From NCBI GenBank assembly GCA_963402885.1, contig OY727100.1, positions 4,513,501 through 4,577,500 on the forward strand: a stretch of 64,000 nt of DNA. Reading direction: 5' to 3'. The stretch is from Antedon bifida (lineage: Eukaryota; Echinodermata; Crinoidea; Comatulida; Antedonidae). The notes under the pieces are model-generated. The model had not been told where the DNA came from. It saw only the letters and a program-made list of their open reading frames with translations, and did not search any database. The translations under genes and the position numbers were made by a program. Positions 45,511 through 56,969 of the stretch are shown here, piece after piece (within the stretch, counting starts at the first letter, position 1; each line of letters begins with the position of its first letter).

Positions 45511-45898
45511 ACAAATAACATTTACTTCATTATTTTTCAGACTATAATTTATAATATTATAAACATGTTCAACCAACTGATAAACGGTCTGCGTGTAAAA
45601 TTGTATGATTCCGCAAATATTTTAACCTAAAGAAATATTATAGTGTATTAATAAAATATTTCATATAAATCGATGTACTTATTTAGAATGAAAGAGAAGG
45701 TTTGATACTCTACAAATAAGCTAACTAGGCGACATAACAAAAAATATGTTCTGGTAAGTTGTTTGTAAGTATAAAAAAAAAGATAATAAAATGGAAAATG
45801 TATTACGCCCAATACCTACTTCTCATTCTTAGACGTTTGTTTTATTTCAATTGGCCTAAAGTATAAAATTGACATGGAAGATAAAGAAAACCAAATAC

Positions 45899-45970
45899 GC
45901 CCAATAAGGGACTTGAACCCTTGACCCTCAGATTAAAAGTCTGATGCTCTACCAACTGAGCTAACCGGGC
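45899..45970 (-). tRNA. tRNA-Lys(UUU), second mini-array, unit 1
   Basis: Consensus sequence in a 168-bp unit. A spacer-only truncated unit begins near 45805. Confidence 0.93.
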
Positions 45971-46066
45971 TTCATATAAATACCTAGTTCTCATTCTTAG
46001 ACGTTTGTTTTATTTCAATTGGCCTAAAGTATAAAATTGACATGAAAGATAAAGAAAACCAAATAC

Positions 46067-46138
46067 GCCCAATAAGGGACTTGAACCCTTGACCCTCAGA
46101 TTAAAAGTGTGATGCTCTACCAACTGAGCTAACCGGGC
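46067..46138 (-). tRNA. tRNA-Lys(UUU), second mini-array, unit 2
   Basis: One anticodon-stem mismatch (G to C in the RNA sense). Confidence 0.75.
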
Positions 46139-46234
46139 TTCATATAAATACCTAGTTCTCATTCTTAGACGTTTGTTTTATTTCAATTGGCCTAAAGTAT
46201 AAAATTGACATGAAAGATAAAGAAAACCAAATAC

Positions 46235-46306
46235 GCCCAATAAGGGACTTGAACCCTTGACCCTCAGATTAAAAGTCTGATGCTCTACCAACTGAGCTAA
46301 CCGGGC
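46235..46306 (-). tRNA. tRNA-Lys(UUU), second mini-array, unit 3
   Basis: Consensus sequence; the flank beyond it is no longer array spacer. Confidence 0.92.
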
Positions 46307-46611
46307 TTCATGAACTAAAGATGTTCTCATTGCCCAAAGTTTTTTACATTTTAATTGGCCTATGGTATATTTGAGATTGTGAATCAAATCAAAGTCTTTG
46401 TAATGTGATTCTGGTGAGTAATTTTATAGCTCCATGCCCCCAGTAACAGAGAGTAGAACATTTTTGTTTTGTTCAAACTCGGAGTTTGTGAAAAAAGGGT
46501 TGGTAAAATTTGCTATCCCTGACTAATTGAATTGTGTAGCCTACCGCGCGTGTAAATGTGTGTAATGAGTTTCAAAGTAATTATTTTAATCGGTTGATAC
46601 TTTTACAGTAA

Positions 46612-49056
46612 TTATCCGACGATTAGCCTATGTGTCATCCACATTTCAAAGAAACAAACACTCGATTGGTAGTAATAGAACACAACGAATGGGCCTGTGA
46701 TACTATGAATCAGGTCATACGCATTTTTGCCATAAAACTGTTTCTGTATCCTGTAGATATGTTGGTCGTTCTTCAGTTCCGTCATTGTGATGATCCACCA
46801 GGCTAGGTTGGACATCGACAGGAAAAGCAACATGGATTTGTACCAGTGGGCAGTTGGAACAGTTACTTTAAATCGTAAGCTCTGAACTATTAGCAAGCTT
46901 TTTATAACCACTTTGGCGTCGATGAAGATCCGGTCGCAGGCTGCCAATGCTATATACTGCATATTGGAGCACCATATATCTACAATCACACTGAGAACTG
47001 AGTACATCTCTTGCAAAATCAAAAACACAAGGCAAAGCTCGATTATGAGTTCATCCAGTTGAAATGGGAAAGTATACTGTTGAAAAACTCCATAGCGACG
47101 TCTGGAGACGACAAACAGGACGGTGACTGAAAAATGTTATAATATTCAATATAATTCTGATCCAATAATAATAATAATTCTGGATATCAGTTCCCGACGA
47201 TATAAAGATGGAAGCAATTGCTAATATTATGACACCAAACCCCAGAACAACAGCAATGCTTGTATTCCAAGTCGAATAATTAACATTGTTGTCCTTTGTT
47301 CGAAGTAACTGTTCTTTTCCAATACTATGCCACATAATGGCCAGCATGGCAGTAGCTATAAAGTAGTACTGTATTCTACATGCATCTAGATAAGGCCCAA
47401 TTGACTCCCATCTTACTGCCAGCGACGTGTTACCTAAAACAAAGACGATATAAAGAAACAAGAGCAAGTCAGAGTTGCAACCTCCGCCGGAAGTAACAAG
47501 AGAAAAAGTATAAAGGATCGTGATAAAGATCTGCTTAGCCTACGATAATAAAATAATAAAAAGTGGTCTATAACTGGGATCATTGTCCGAATTGCCTTCA
47601 AAATTGAATGGAGTCACACGTTAAAATATTCTGGTGTTTTTTAGTTCCTGTGAAATACGACGATTGTACAGCAACCATACATAAGAGAGAAACTCACCCT
47701 CGCAATAACTCGCAAGAATTGGAAAGTTTACGCGGTTTCAAAGTAGCATCGAAATAGCCTACAGTGTTATGTAACGATTGTATTATAAATAGCAGTTTTG
47801 AGCTTACGGTAATCACTAGTTTGAAATCCTATGTAACAGGTCTTAATAAGTATAGTCGTAAAATCTTTGAAATTTGTAATCATGACATGCATCAACCCAA
47901 ATCTAAAAAGATATAATGTTGTTTTATATTGTTTAATTGTTAGCAACTCATCAAATAAACGCACTTTTTACAAGTAAAGGTGCGAGGTGCCGTTTTGTAT
48001 AATTACGTACAGTACGGTGACACAAACATATCAGAAGTAACTATGCAGAAAGTAACTTAACTGTATGCATATTCTGGTTTTTTTTCTAAAGTATGTTCTG
48101 TTATTAAAGTATAGTATTGGCCGTATACATTACCGCCACTCCATCGTTTCACCGAAACACTCGAGTAGTTGATCAGGTAGATCATCTCGGCTAAAATGAA
48201 AATGATTCTCATACCACTGCCAGTTACAAAAATGATTTCATTTGTCCACAACCGTATTTCAATGAATGCCATCAGAATACTAATAAAACCAAATGTCACA
48301 ATCGCACCTAGAGTATGAAATTTGATAAATGGTACAGATAAGAGGAAATAATATGTTGTCAGCAATTAAGGCATGGTTCCCACTTGGACGCAACGCAAGG
48401 TTGGTGGTCAACTCTTGTGTTGCACTACGTCCTTTTAAATTCTGTGTAAATGGGAACCAAGCTTATGATAGGAACTAACTGGAATTGCGGTCCATCATTA
48501 AATAGGTTTCGCATTAGTTTTTATCCACCTGCCATTCGGGCAGTGAATGCTTGTCACTTATACCATACGAGAGTGATGTGACACTTTTAATAGTTTTTGT
48601 TTTATTTATCTGTTTTTCTATACAACATGTATGTATGCAAGCATAATTTTTATGCATATTTTATATACAAATGAATGGAAATAATTTTCCACTGATGAAT
48701 GAATGCAGAATGCTGACATTCTACCGGTCCGATTGGATCGACTCTTTACCTCACTGTTCTTTTCGATTTGATTCAAATATTACTGTACAGTCGACCAACC
48801 TTTAACATGAAGACTGCTTGCCATGCTCATCTCTGTATCAGTGGGTGCCAGTGCATTAGCTCTAAGGTACACAATATCCCCGATAACAAAAGAAATAGCG
48901 ACAACGTATAGTGCGATGACATAGTTGTTAAATGCGTCAACAGTCACGGGATTAGTATTCTCCATTAAACTAGACAGAAATGCCGTCATTATGACGATTG
49001 CTAAGAGATAGATGACCATACCATACATAACACTCAGCAGTGAACTCACGTGGAAT
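46612..49056 (-). pseudogene. otopetrin-like proton channel, apparently decayed copy
   Basis: Exon-like pieces on the minus strand: 49056-48800, 48307-48134, 47902-47808, 47433-46612. They match the intact neighbour in order and content (RFHVSSLLSVMYGM; FGLMHVMITNF; SITGPFVVFYYYQSSVCFFE near the C-terminus, a clear otopetrin signature). Problems: the third piece ends at phase 1 where the next exon needs phase 2. In the last piece the frame shifts by one base near 47,124-47,135, beside a TTTTTC run. No first exon was found. The 3' part is still well conserved, so either decay is recent or the assembly has small errors. Otopetrins are multi-pass proton-selective membrane channels. Confidence 0.65.
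48370..48468. mobile_element. MITE, GGTTCCCACT family, short copy
   Basis: GGTTCCCACTTGGACGCAAC at the left and AAATGGGAACCAAGCTT at the right, inside an otopetrin-copy intron. Confidence 0.65.
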
Positions 49057-49137
49057 CTAAAGTGAAAAATCATTATATACTTTCTTCAAACCAGAACTTC
49101 AAGAAGTTTCTAAACTTAAATCAAGCGTATTGTATTA

Positions 49138-49236
49138 AGCTCTCTCTACACTATCAATATCACTACCATATTTGAGTATATCACTACCATATTTGGGAAC
49201 ATAACTTTTTTTTTCGATAGCTTTAGTGGAGATTAA
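49138..49236. mobile_element. MITE, CTGTCTACACTATCAAA family, shortened copy
   Basis: AGCTCTCTCTACACTATCAA followed by ATCACTACCATATTTG in tandem. The right end is degraded. Confidence 0.65.
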
Positions 49237-49239
49237 AAA

Positions 49240-50915
49240 ATAGACTACACCATATCACACAAATGATTTATCCAACATCTTAGACCTAAACCTACCGCTG
49301 CAAAATACATTTTGGAGTCTAGGAGCATACGAATTAAAACGATACTTTGCCACCATGACTCAACATACGTTGCTTAAACCTATGCATTAATTTACGCATG
49401 AAAAGAAGCTAGCAATACTGATTTTAGATAAGGTGAATGATTGCTGAATATGGAGGCCGTCTATAACATATCTATTCATCGAACTTTCAATTTATAATGA
49501 TGTGTCTTCACCTGGGCCTACAATAGTCACCGAAGGAATACAGGGGGTTGAGAAGAAGGACGTCCGAACTGATCCCCGCATAGTCCTACACACAATGGAC
49601 GAGTCGTCTTGAGATAGCGTCGGGCGTAGTTTTAGGTCGTCGGCAGACCATTAAACATGTTTAAATTTCGCCCGACTAGACAACTCATCTAGGCCGTCGG
49701 TGGTCGAAAATTGAAATATCTCTAATATTGTTAAATATTTGTTTAAAAACGTGAATATCATACCTCTCTGGATTCGGTCTGCTCTATGTTCTGCGCTATG
49801 TTGCTGACCATTGAAGTCAATTCCATTTTTTCCCTCGATCTGAAGAAATTTACTGCACGTACGACACACGTACATTATTAAAATATAAAAAAAAATTGTT
49901 TTTCAAGTTTTTAATCTAAGATTTTTGTATTTTATTTATACTTTTAAAATGGGTTGTTCCAAGTGAGAAACATCTAAAATTGTACTAGTAGAGCTGAAAG
50001 AGTATATAGATTATGATATAAGATGTACGATATACTTAATACGGTATTTATACAGGCACCACCGACACACTGGAATACTATCATTTCAATCATACAATTC
50101 CCCCACCTTTTTGTTTTTCTTATATAAGGTATTTTTTATTCAAAATGCGAGTTCCTAAAATAATCGAACACATTAGCGGATGCTACACAATGTTTATTTA
50201 TTGAATAAATATTTTCTACCACTTAATTCTTGCATACATTATACGCATTTGCCATAAACTATAATTTCAATTACAGTACAGCCCATTACAGCCCTAGAGG
50301 TAAACTTCTTTCAACCATGTATAAATTAGTTGTACAATGTTTCAATTTATACAACAGGATAAACATATGCATCTAGAAAATGATTACATTTAAACTATTT
50401 TAAAATAGTACTTGTGGTAGTTTTATAAATGTTTTATACTCTAGGTTTTAGACTAGTTACCTAAACGCTGGTGTCTCCTTATAAATGAGGAAATCATTTC
50501 CATGACGCTCAAATTAGTTTTTTAGACAATTTTAGACATGCGCAATGCTTGTTGTGTTTGAAACTATGGCGTTTACAAAATACATAGGCATTCTATCCTT
50601 AATTGTTCAACGTTTAATATGTAACGAGTTCCAGAGAATTATTAATGTGCAATCACCTCTTTGTTAAAGCTATTTTAAGTAATTACCCCTAATCATAGGA
50701 AAACTAAAACAGAAACAGTTCTAACTGATAAAAAAGTAATTGTATATCTTCTGAAACTCATAATTTACAGATAGCTTTATAAACTTTCGCTTTCAATAAG
50801 AATAAGTCAATTTAGTATAATATGACGTATTTTTGAGCACTTGGTACAATCTCAGAACTTAGATGTTGATATAATAATAATCAGGTTTAATTTAATATGA
50901 TTCAATGAAACTGTA
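49240..50915. other. intergenic between the two otopetrin copies
   Basis: No gene model holds. A minus-strand frame at 49875-49760 ends in a possible donor (AGAGAG|gtatga), but its phase does not match the next otopetrin exon. Confidence 0.4.
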
Positions 50916-51020
50916 AAGCTCTTCTACACTATCAAACTAGTGTGACAACAAAGTGTAATGTGCCCAGATATGATAGTGATATGACGATTTTTTGTCACAT
51001 AAAGTCTGATAGCGCTTAAG
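50916..51020. mobile_element. MITE, CTGTCTACACTATCAAA family, copy 4
   Basis: AGCTCTTCTACACTATCAAA at the left and TCTGATAGCGCTTAAG at the right. It lies 68 bp beyond the otopetrin stop codon and probably lies in, or ends, the 3' UTR. Confidence 0.7.
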
Positions 51021-51087
51021 AAAACAATATGTAAAAACATAGAATTTATCAGTATTTTCGGATTTGATAAATCTTTGAATCTAACAA

Positions 51088-54000
51088 TCAAATAATTAAG
51101 GATACTGCTATCCAAATTTCAAAAAGACAAGTTGCTGAATGAAAATAGTAAAACGAAACAATTGGGCCTGTCACGTGATGAAGAAGGTACCAGGACATTT
51201 TACCGTAAACTGTCCGTTCGAGCGGATAAAACAATGCGTCAATTCTTAACTCGTAATGGCTCAACATCCATTGGGACAAATTGGTTATCGACAAAAATAT
51301 CAGTATATTTTGAACGATTCTTTTTCGATTTTGTTTAACCGATTTACTTATAAGACCGAATATAACGAATGTCGATTGTGAAAGTGTACCGATGAGACAC
51401 ATGATAGAATCCCACAAGGAGATTCTATATTTGTTGTGGTTAAAGACCAAAGACGCCAGTAAGCTGTACATATTCAGCAATGCATGAAACCCACAGCAGC
51501 AAAAGAGAAGAATTGTGTCTTGAGTTATACCATTGGATTTGCTTTCTTCAACTGAAGAGAATTGTAAACAGAACGCGCAAAACGTTGAACATATAGCAGC
51601 AGCCGTCGCAAGAATGATACGGAGATAAACCGAAGTCTCAATCGCGTTGCCATCTCTGTGCGCATCATCACCTAATGGAATCTGTACAAGAAATGATCCA
51701 ATCACGGAAACGGCTATAACGACCACTACACCGGCGGCTATACCGTATATTGATGACATGATACTGTATTTCCATGGTCTGGAAAGTGCAATTTCTTCTT
51801 TGGGAATTATTCCAACATTCTGCCACATATTAGCAAGCAGAACAGCAGCAATTAAGCAGTATTCAATGGTACAATCCATCAAGTACGGCAAGGCTTGCTC
51901 GTAATTCTCGCCACCGCCAGCTAAAATAGAAAGACAACCAGTGCTTGTATTAACACACATTGCTAAAAAGTAGAAGCATTTTGTTGTATGCATCAATGTC
52001 AATATAACTTTTTTTTCTGAAAACTGATTAAATATTCATCATTATTTGTGATTACCTCATTAACACTTATAGTTTTTTTTAAACAGCAATATTTTCCTAT
52101 GGTAGCCTATAGTTCACCCGATTCTGCTGTTGTCTCTAGGTAGTTATAACTGACTATTGACAGTCATCTACTTACGAGCCGTGTCACTAAGTTCGAGAAA
52201 TATATAAAATGAATTGTCTATATAGATATACATGCATTGGAAACTACAAGAGTGGCGTTATCAACAGAATCGGAATTTATGTTCTAAAACATTATCAGAA
52301 AAAGGAAACCATAACTTAAGTCAATAACTTTCATCACATTATCAAAACTTACTAATGTTTCCTTTGTAGTCAACATATGTTTCATATGAAATCAGAAGCA
52401 CCCAATGAGAGAGGTTTGTCACTAGAATCTGTGTGATTGCAAATCTAAATAAAACAAATATTATTATGTTTACAATATAATTATGAAGAAGACATTAATT
52501 GTGATTTTTAGGCTAATGGAACATTTTTTGACATTTCCTAAAGAATTCGTGAAAAAATAAACGAGATACAATTTATGAATATGCATAATAGGCATAGGCG
52601 ACGCATTTGCTCGTGTTATAATTATTATTTGTTGCACTCGATTCTGCAGCTGGGATCACTAGGTGATATCTAACTGACTATTGACAGCCAATCTAGATGT
52701 AGTCTAAATGACTGTCAATAGTCAGTTAGATGTTATTTAGTGACAGCTACAGAATCAGGTGGTTTATTTTAATTTTTTTTAAATAGCCATTACCTGTTGA
52801 TAATCGTAAACTTTTGAAAACAGGTTTTAGAGAAACGTTTCAGATAGATGGACTGCAAGATGATAAACAAAGTAGCATTGATCTGGTAATTCACCGTCAC
52901 CGGATGTTCACTTAGTACCAATATATTTACAGCAACGGCCACTGCTGCAAACATATATAAACCAACTGAAAATAAAAAAGCAATAGGCCTACTGTTAGTG
53001 GAACTGTAGCTTGGTGGTTAATCTAAGGGTTTGTATCCTTCCACAAAAGAGTGCCATTGCCCATGATTCATAACGAATAGATAAAGTATAACACAAGTTT
53101 TTTGGGTTTTTTTTTTTTTGTGTTAGAAAAGTTTGATAACATTGGACCATTTCATAATATAACCAGGGAGGTATCAAATATTACACCATCATTTGTATTC
53201 TTTCTTTCACTCAGGCGCTTTGGCTTACTTTGTGAAATAACTTTAGACCACTATAGTTAAAGTTGGTCAAATTGGTACATTTGTAATAATATTATGGTAA
53301 AGACAAACAATCAATTGATGTCATTAAAAAAAAGTGTTTCTGAAATTATAGGCCTAAACATAATAAAAATATTTGGATAATATTATATAATGCTATTATT
53401 CTTCTTTAAGACTAGCTTAAATATATTATAAGAGTTTAAATGTTTAAAATAATTAATAATAACTTGATTTTGATATTTACATTTAACATAAGCGTTGATT
53501 TCCAACTGACTCGTTACGGGCTGAACCTGTCCATTTCGGCGGCAGTATATATCCAATATAAAAGTCACAATCATCAATGCACAACTCAAAACAAAGAGGA
53601 CAGAAACGTAGTTATAGCCAACGAATATTGACATACTTCCACATGCATCCGATTTATCAAAAACATCCTTCATTATCGATGACACTACAGTCAACGTAAG
53701 AAAGAATTCAGCCAAGCCATAAGTAACACATAAGAATGAATTAATTTCAAACCTAAAAAGAAATAGATAATAAGTATCAAGTTATATTACACATCCGTAA
53801 AATACGGTCCATTGGAAACATTTTTGAAAGAAATTGTGAGGTATTCATAATATGTTAAAAATTAACAAGTCTTAGAAACTTAGACATTTTTATTTAAAAA
53901 AGTATAATTTAAAAATGCGTTTAGGTGTTCCTCATTAATATATACGATTAATTTATTGCAATGCAACAATGGTGTGCTTTCTCATACCATTTGCTCGTCA

Positions 54001-54191
54001 TGTTTTGCATTTGTCAATCTTTTAAAATGGCTACTTTTTTTTAACATTGTTTTATTAACTGTACTATACTGTAGGCATAATACTGCAGTTACTTACCATT
54101 TATTATTTGTATGTATTTCGTTATCTTCATCGTCTGGTAGACGTTCGAAAGACGTGTAATGTGTCCACAAACTGTCCAGTCTACCTGCCAT
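51088..54191 (-). CDS. otopetrin-like proton channel (5 exons)
   Basis: Minus-strand exons 54191-54097, 53752-53481, 52965-52794, 52444-52353 and 51920-51088; all GT-AG, phases 2,1,2,1 consistent, 487 aa. The start is MAGRLDSLWTHY. Many hydrophobic segments follow: exon 2 has two, exon 3 two, exon 4 one (FAITQILVTNLSHWVLLI), exon 5 the rest. Otopetrin signatures: SITNLSQWMLSHYEL and HVTGPIVSFYYFHSATCLFE near the C-terminus (family: LPL-IF-RFHS--CLFE). The length fits invertebrate otopetrins. Known members conduct H+ into cells in response to acid; the specific role here is unknown. The exon 5 acceptor could instead be at 51962 (14 more residues, same phase). Introns contain fold-back elements and a duplicated 137-bp segment. 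Confidence 0.82.
52112..52177. mobile_element. partial fold-back element
   Basis: One arm (GATTCTGCTGTTGTCTCTAG, then AACTGACTATTGACAGTC) of the family complete at 52640-52757; in the last intron of the otopetrin gene. Confidence 0.55.
52640..52757. mobile_element. fold-back element in otopetrin intron 3
   Basis: Left arm GATTCTGCAGCTGGGATCAC, then ATCTAACTGACTATTGACAG. The right arm is its imperfect inverted copy (CTGTCAATAGTCAGTTAGAT, then GTGACAGCTACAGAATC). Confidence 0.7.
53793..53929. repeat. intronic segment duplicated at 54568
   Basis: About 137 bp of otopetrin intron 1, beginning ATCCGTAAAATACGGTCC, recurs almost unchanged at 54568-54706. Confidence 0.85.
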
Positions 54192-54208
54192 TGTTTATTC
54201 TCTAGGCC

Positions 54209-54317
54209 TTTTTAGTCGAGCAACTCTACAGCTCACTATGTCGGTCGGTTGGTCGGTCGGTTGGTCGGTCGGTCGGTTGGTCGGTCGGTAAACACTAACT
54301 TGAGCACGCGACTGTAG
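54209..54317. mobile_element. dispersed element with GGTC/GGTT tetranucleotide core, copy 2
   Basis: Same flanks as 45276-45393, with a longer TCGG/TTGG run (54239-54289). It starts 18 bp upstream of the otopetrin start codon, so it may supply its 5' UTR or promoter. Confidence 0.7.
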
Positions 54318-54567
54318 CCATGTATATGACTTTGTTTATTAGAATACGGGATTTGAACAGATTACGTCACTTTGTGATTAATGATGGTTTCCATCCATAA
54401 TAGGCCAATTTTCACTTGAAACTTTCTCTTTCTAATTGTATTACTATTATTGGTTTTGTTTTCCTTTTCATTTTGATAAAGTTCAAATACGACAAAATGA
54501 TACAGATTTTTTATGTTAACAAAATTTCCATATAGGGCTACTTTAAAAGTATCTAGGCCTAACATCA

Positions 54568-54706
54568 AATCCGTAAAATACGGTCCATTGGAAACATTTT
54601 TGAAAGAAATTGTGAGGTATTCATAATATGTTAAAAATTAACAAGTCTTAGAAACTTAGACATTTTTATTTAAAAAAGTATAATTTAAAAATGCGTTTTA
54701 GGTGTT
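54568..54706. repeat. copy of the otopetrin intron-1 segment
   Basis: Near-identical copy of 53793-53929 in the same orientation. It abuts the third module promoter exactly. Confidence 0.85.
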
Positions 54707-55028
54707 TTTATTGCATAACCTGTTTTTCACGCAATATAACAAATAGTTTATATCTAGGCCTATTGTTTTATACTTCTATTGTTAAAGTTATCATCAAACG
54801 TCATGCCGCGAACGATTTAGGAAACCGCGCATTTTCACACATTTTGATTGGCTAACACATTATGATAAAACAATAGCGTAAAGGACCCCCACGTGATAAA
54901 AACAAGTGTTCTGGGGAGTTTTCATCAATTTTTCATTAGACCTTCAACTGCTATAACGTAAAAATCTCAACGATCTGCATAATTACGATAAGTTTTACGT
55001 ATCCTGCAATTAACCAGTAAATACTACC
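54706..55028 (+). promoter_or_regulatory. module promoter, third copy, detached from its coding region
   Basis: Matches copies A and B, including AACGTCATGCCGCG, TGATTGGCTA, CACGTG (54890-54895) and GATAAGTTTTACGTA. Similarity stops within a few bases of where the others have their ATG. Confidence 0.7.
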
Positions 55029-55059
55029 AAATATATCTAGTCATAAAACAACAACTGAA

Positions 55060-55644
55060 ATGGAATTACCTGTACCGAAAGTTAAATCCGATGTATACGG
55101 TGATAAGGTGAATGATGACTGTTAACAATAAATATTTTACTTATTTATTTCCTATTTTAGCTATAAGATTTTTTTTAATTCTCATGAATATGATTCATCC
55201 ACAAGTTTTGATATAAACCACTTGTTCCACCGCCATAACAAGGAATTACGAACAACCCCTTATTGGCTGTAGTTCTAAACTACAATCTGTCATCGACCAA
55301 CTGATTATGCAATAAATATTAAAAGTAGGCATACAGTATCTTTAAATTCAACAGGAAATTTAGCTCTATACACGTTACGATTTTTTTTACTGTCGCATTT
55401 GTTTCCTTTACCCGACTCCTCCGTCTGAAAACAAAGGGCAGTGTAATATGTATAGCCTATATAATTTATATAGTATCGTACAATAATACTGTTTATTTAT
55501 TATTTGTAGGATGTGATGTCGTATAACAACGATGATGAATTACCAATATTTAAACGATTTAGGCGTCAACGATACACTGTGACTGAGGCATTTACAATAC
55601 TACGACATAGTAAGCATAATAAATGTACAAAGACACCACTGTAA
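55060..55644 (+). CDS. possible 60-aa two-exon gene under the third module promoter
   Basis: An ATG at 55060 opens 16 codons (MELPVPKVKSDVYGDK) to a donor AAG|gtgaat at 55108. A phase-matched exon, 55510-55644, after ttatttgtag encodes 44 residues beginning DVMSYNNDDELPIFKRFRRQ and ending at TAA. It has no similarity to paralogues A and B. The only support is phase agreement, the acidic-then-basic composition and the promoter upstream. It could be chance. Confidence 0.35.
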
Positions 55645-55904
55645 GAAACATGAGTTTCTAAATTGATGTATCGAGATACAAGAACTGGGAGGACATTAAA
55701 AATGACATGAATGGTATATATCGCAATGTGCTACGTTTATGTATATGGACAATAAACATCACTGGAGAGAAAATACATATTCTTGAAAAAAGAAAGTAGA
55801 GCTTCAAAATGAAAGCGAAAATATCATCTTCATGTGAAGAAAAATTGCCATGGCTTGTGTCGCTCCATTTTCTTTTTAACTAAAGGAATATAGTGAACAA
55901 AACC

Positions 55905-56969
55905 TGCTTATTACAGTACAATACATGTAATGACAACGACGATCCAGTAGAGTTTACTGTCGAACCTCATGGAAATAGGAAGCATGGGAGAACACCCTAC
56001 TATCCAACCCAAAAAAGCACAATGGAAGCTTTGAAGAAGGAAGTGTCCACTAAGTCTGTCAGTTGCATTTAAGAAAGTGTTTGACGACTTTGGAGGTTTA
56101 CACAATTCTCGAAAACCAGGTCAACTACCAAGATCACGAAAACAACTCCACGATATAAAGAGTAAATCACTAAATTATGACAGTGTGGACGTCTCCTATT
56201 ATACTCAAAGCATAAAGAAGAGCCGATAGTTTTAGAACACCATGATGTTCCAGAGGATCTCTGGGTTTTGGGTAAGTCACATATGTGCCAAGACCTTTCG
56301 CGTTTCTGTACTTCCCGAACAAAAGGGCTTAGTCATCCTTTCAGTGTTGATCCGACATACAGTTTCGGAAAATACGAGGTAACGCCATACACATATAAAC
56401 ATCTTATGTTGGTAACTAAGAGAACCGGAGAAGTACCAGTTTTTCTAGGCCCAACTGCTATTCATAGCAGTAAGGACGGAGCAACTTACAGAAAATAGCA
56501 TCTGCTGTCAATGGAAACTGTCCTGGTCTTGAAGATGGGTTGGGATTCATCACAGATGGAGAAACAGCGTTACATGGTGCAATAGAAGAATCAATGAAAA
56601 GGTCAACCGGGTTAAGGTGTTTCAGACAATTTCGCATAAATTGCGTGGAAAATCTAAAGAGATTAGGGATGCAAAAGAAATCACAGAAAGCAATCATTGA
56701 TTCGGTTTTCGGAGATGGTAAACATGAAGGCATCTTAGATGCAAGTGACGATCTGTGGGCTAAGTGACGAATATAAACTGGCAGAGATAGCAAGCTACCT
56801 CACAGTAGAGCCTGCTGATTGGTTTGAATGGGAGAAGGAGGAAAGGCAGCAATATATTGATAAGTTCAACAAGTTGACAATTCAAGATGCCATCAAAAAG
56901 AAAACCATAATTGTAACTGGGCAAAACCAGAAAGATCTTTATGAATACAAGACATTCTCAGAGGACTAA
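55905..56969 (+). pseudogene. broken MULE-like transposase remnant
   Basis: Fragments in changing frames read, in order: VEFTVEPHGNRKHGRTPYYP; HPFSVDPTYSFGKYEVTPYT; PVFLGPTAIH; GFITDGETALHGAI; LRCFRQFRINC; then an acidic-basic tail to 56969. Asp residues in the VDPTY and FITDGE contexts, and the later C-x-x-F-R-x-N pattern, fit a DDE transposase of Mutator-like type. There are at least two frameshifts (about 56495 and 56755) and stops in the upstream part. It is dead; no terminal inverted repeats were identified. Confidence 0.65.

Noticed and set aside
49760..49875. First exon of the decayed otopetrin copy
   Set aside because: It has an ATG and a donor, but its phases (0 or 1) do not fit the next exon (phase 2) and its sequence does not resemble exon 1 of the intact copy.
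53003..53045. tRNA gene or SINE head (TAGCTTGGTGG ... GGTTTGTATCC)
   Set aside because: The A-like and B-like boxes are too close together and no stems form.
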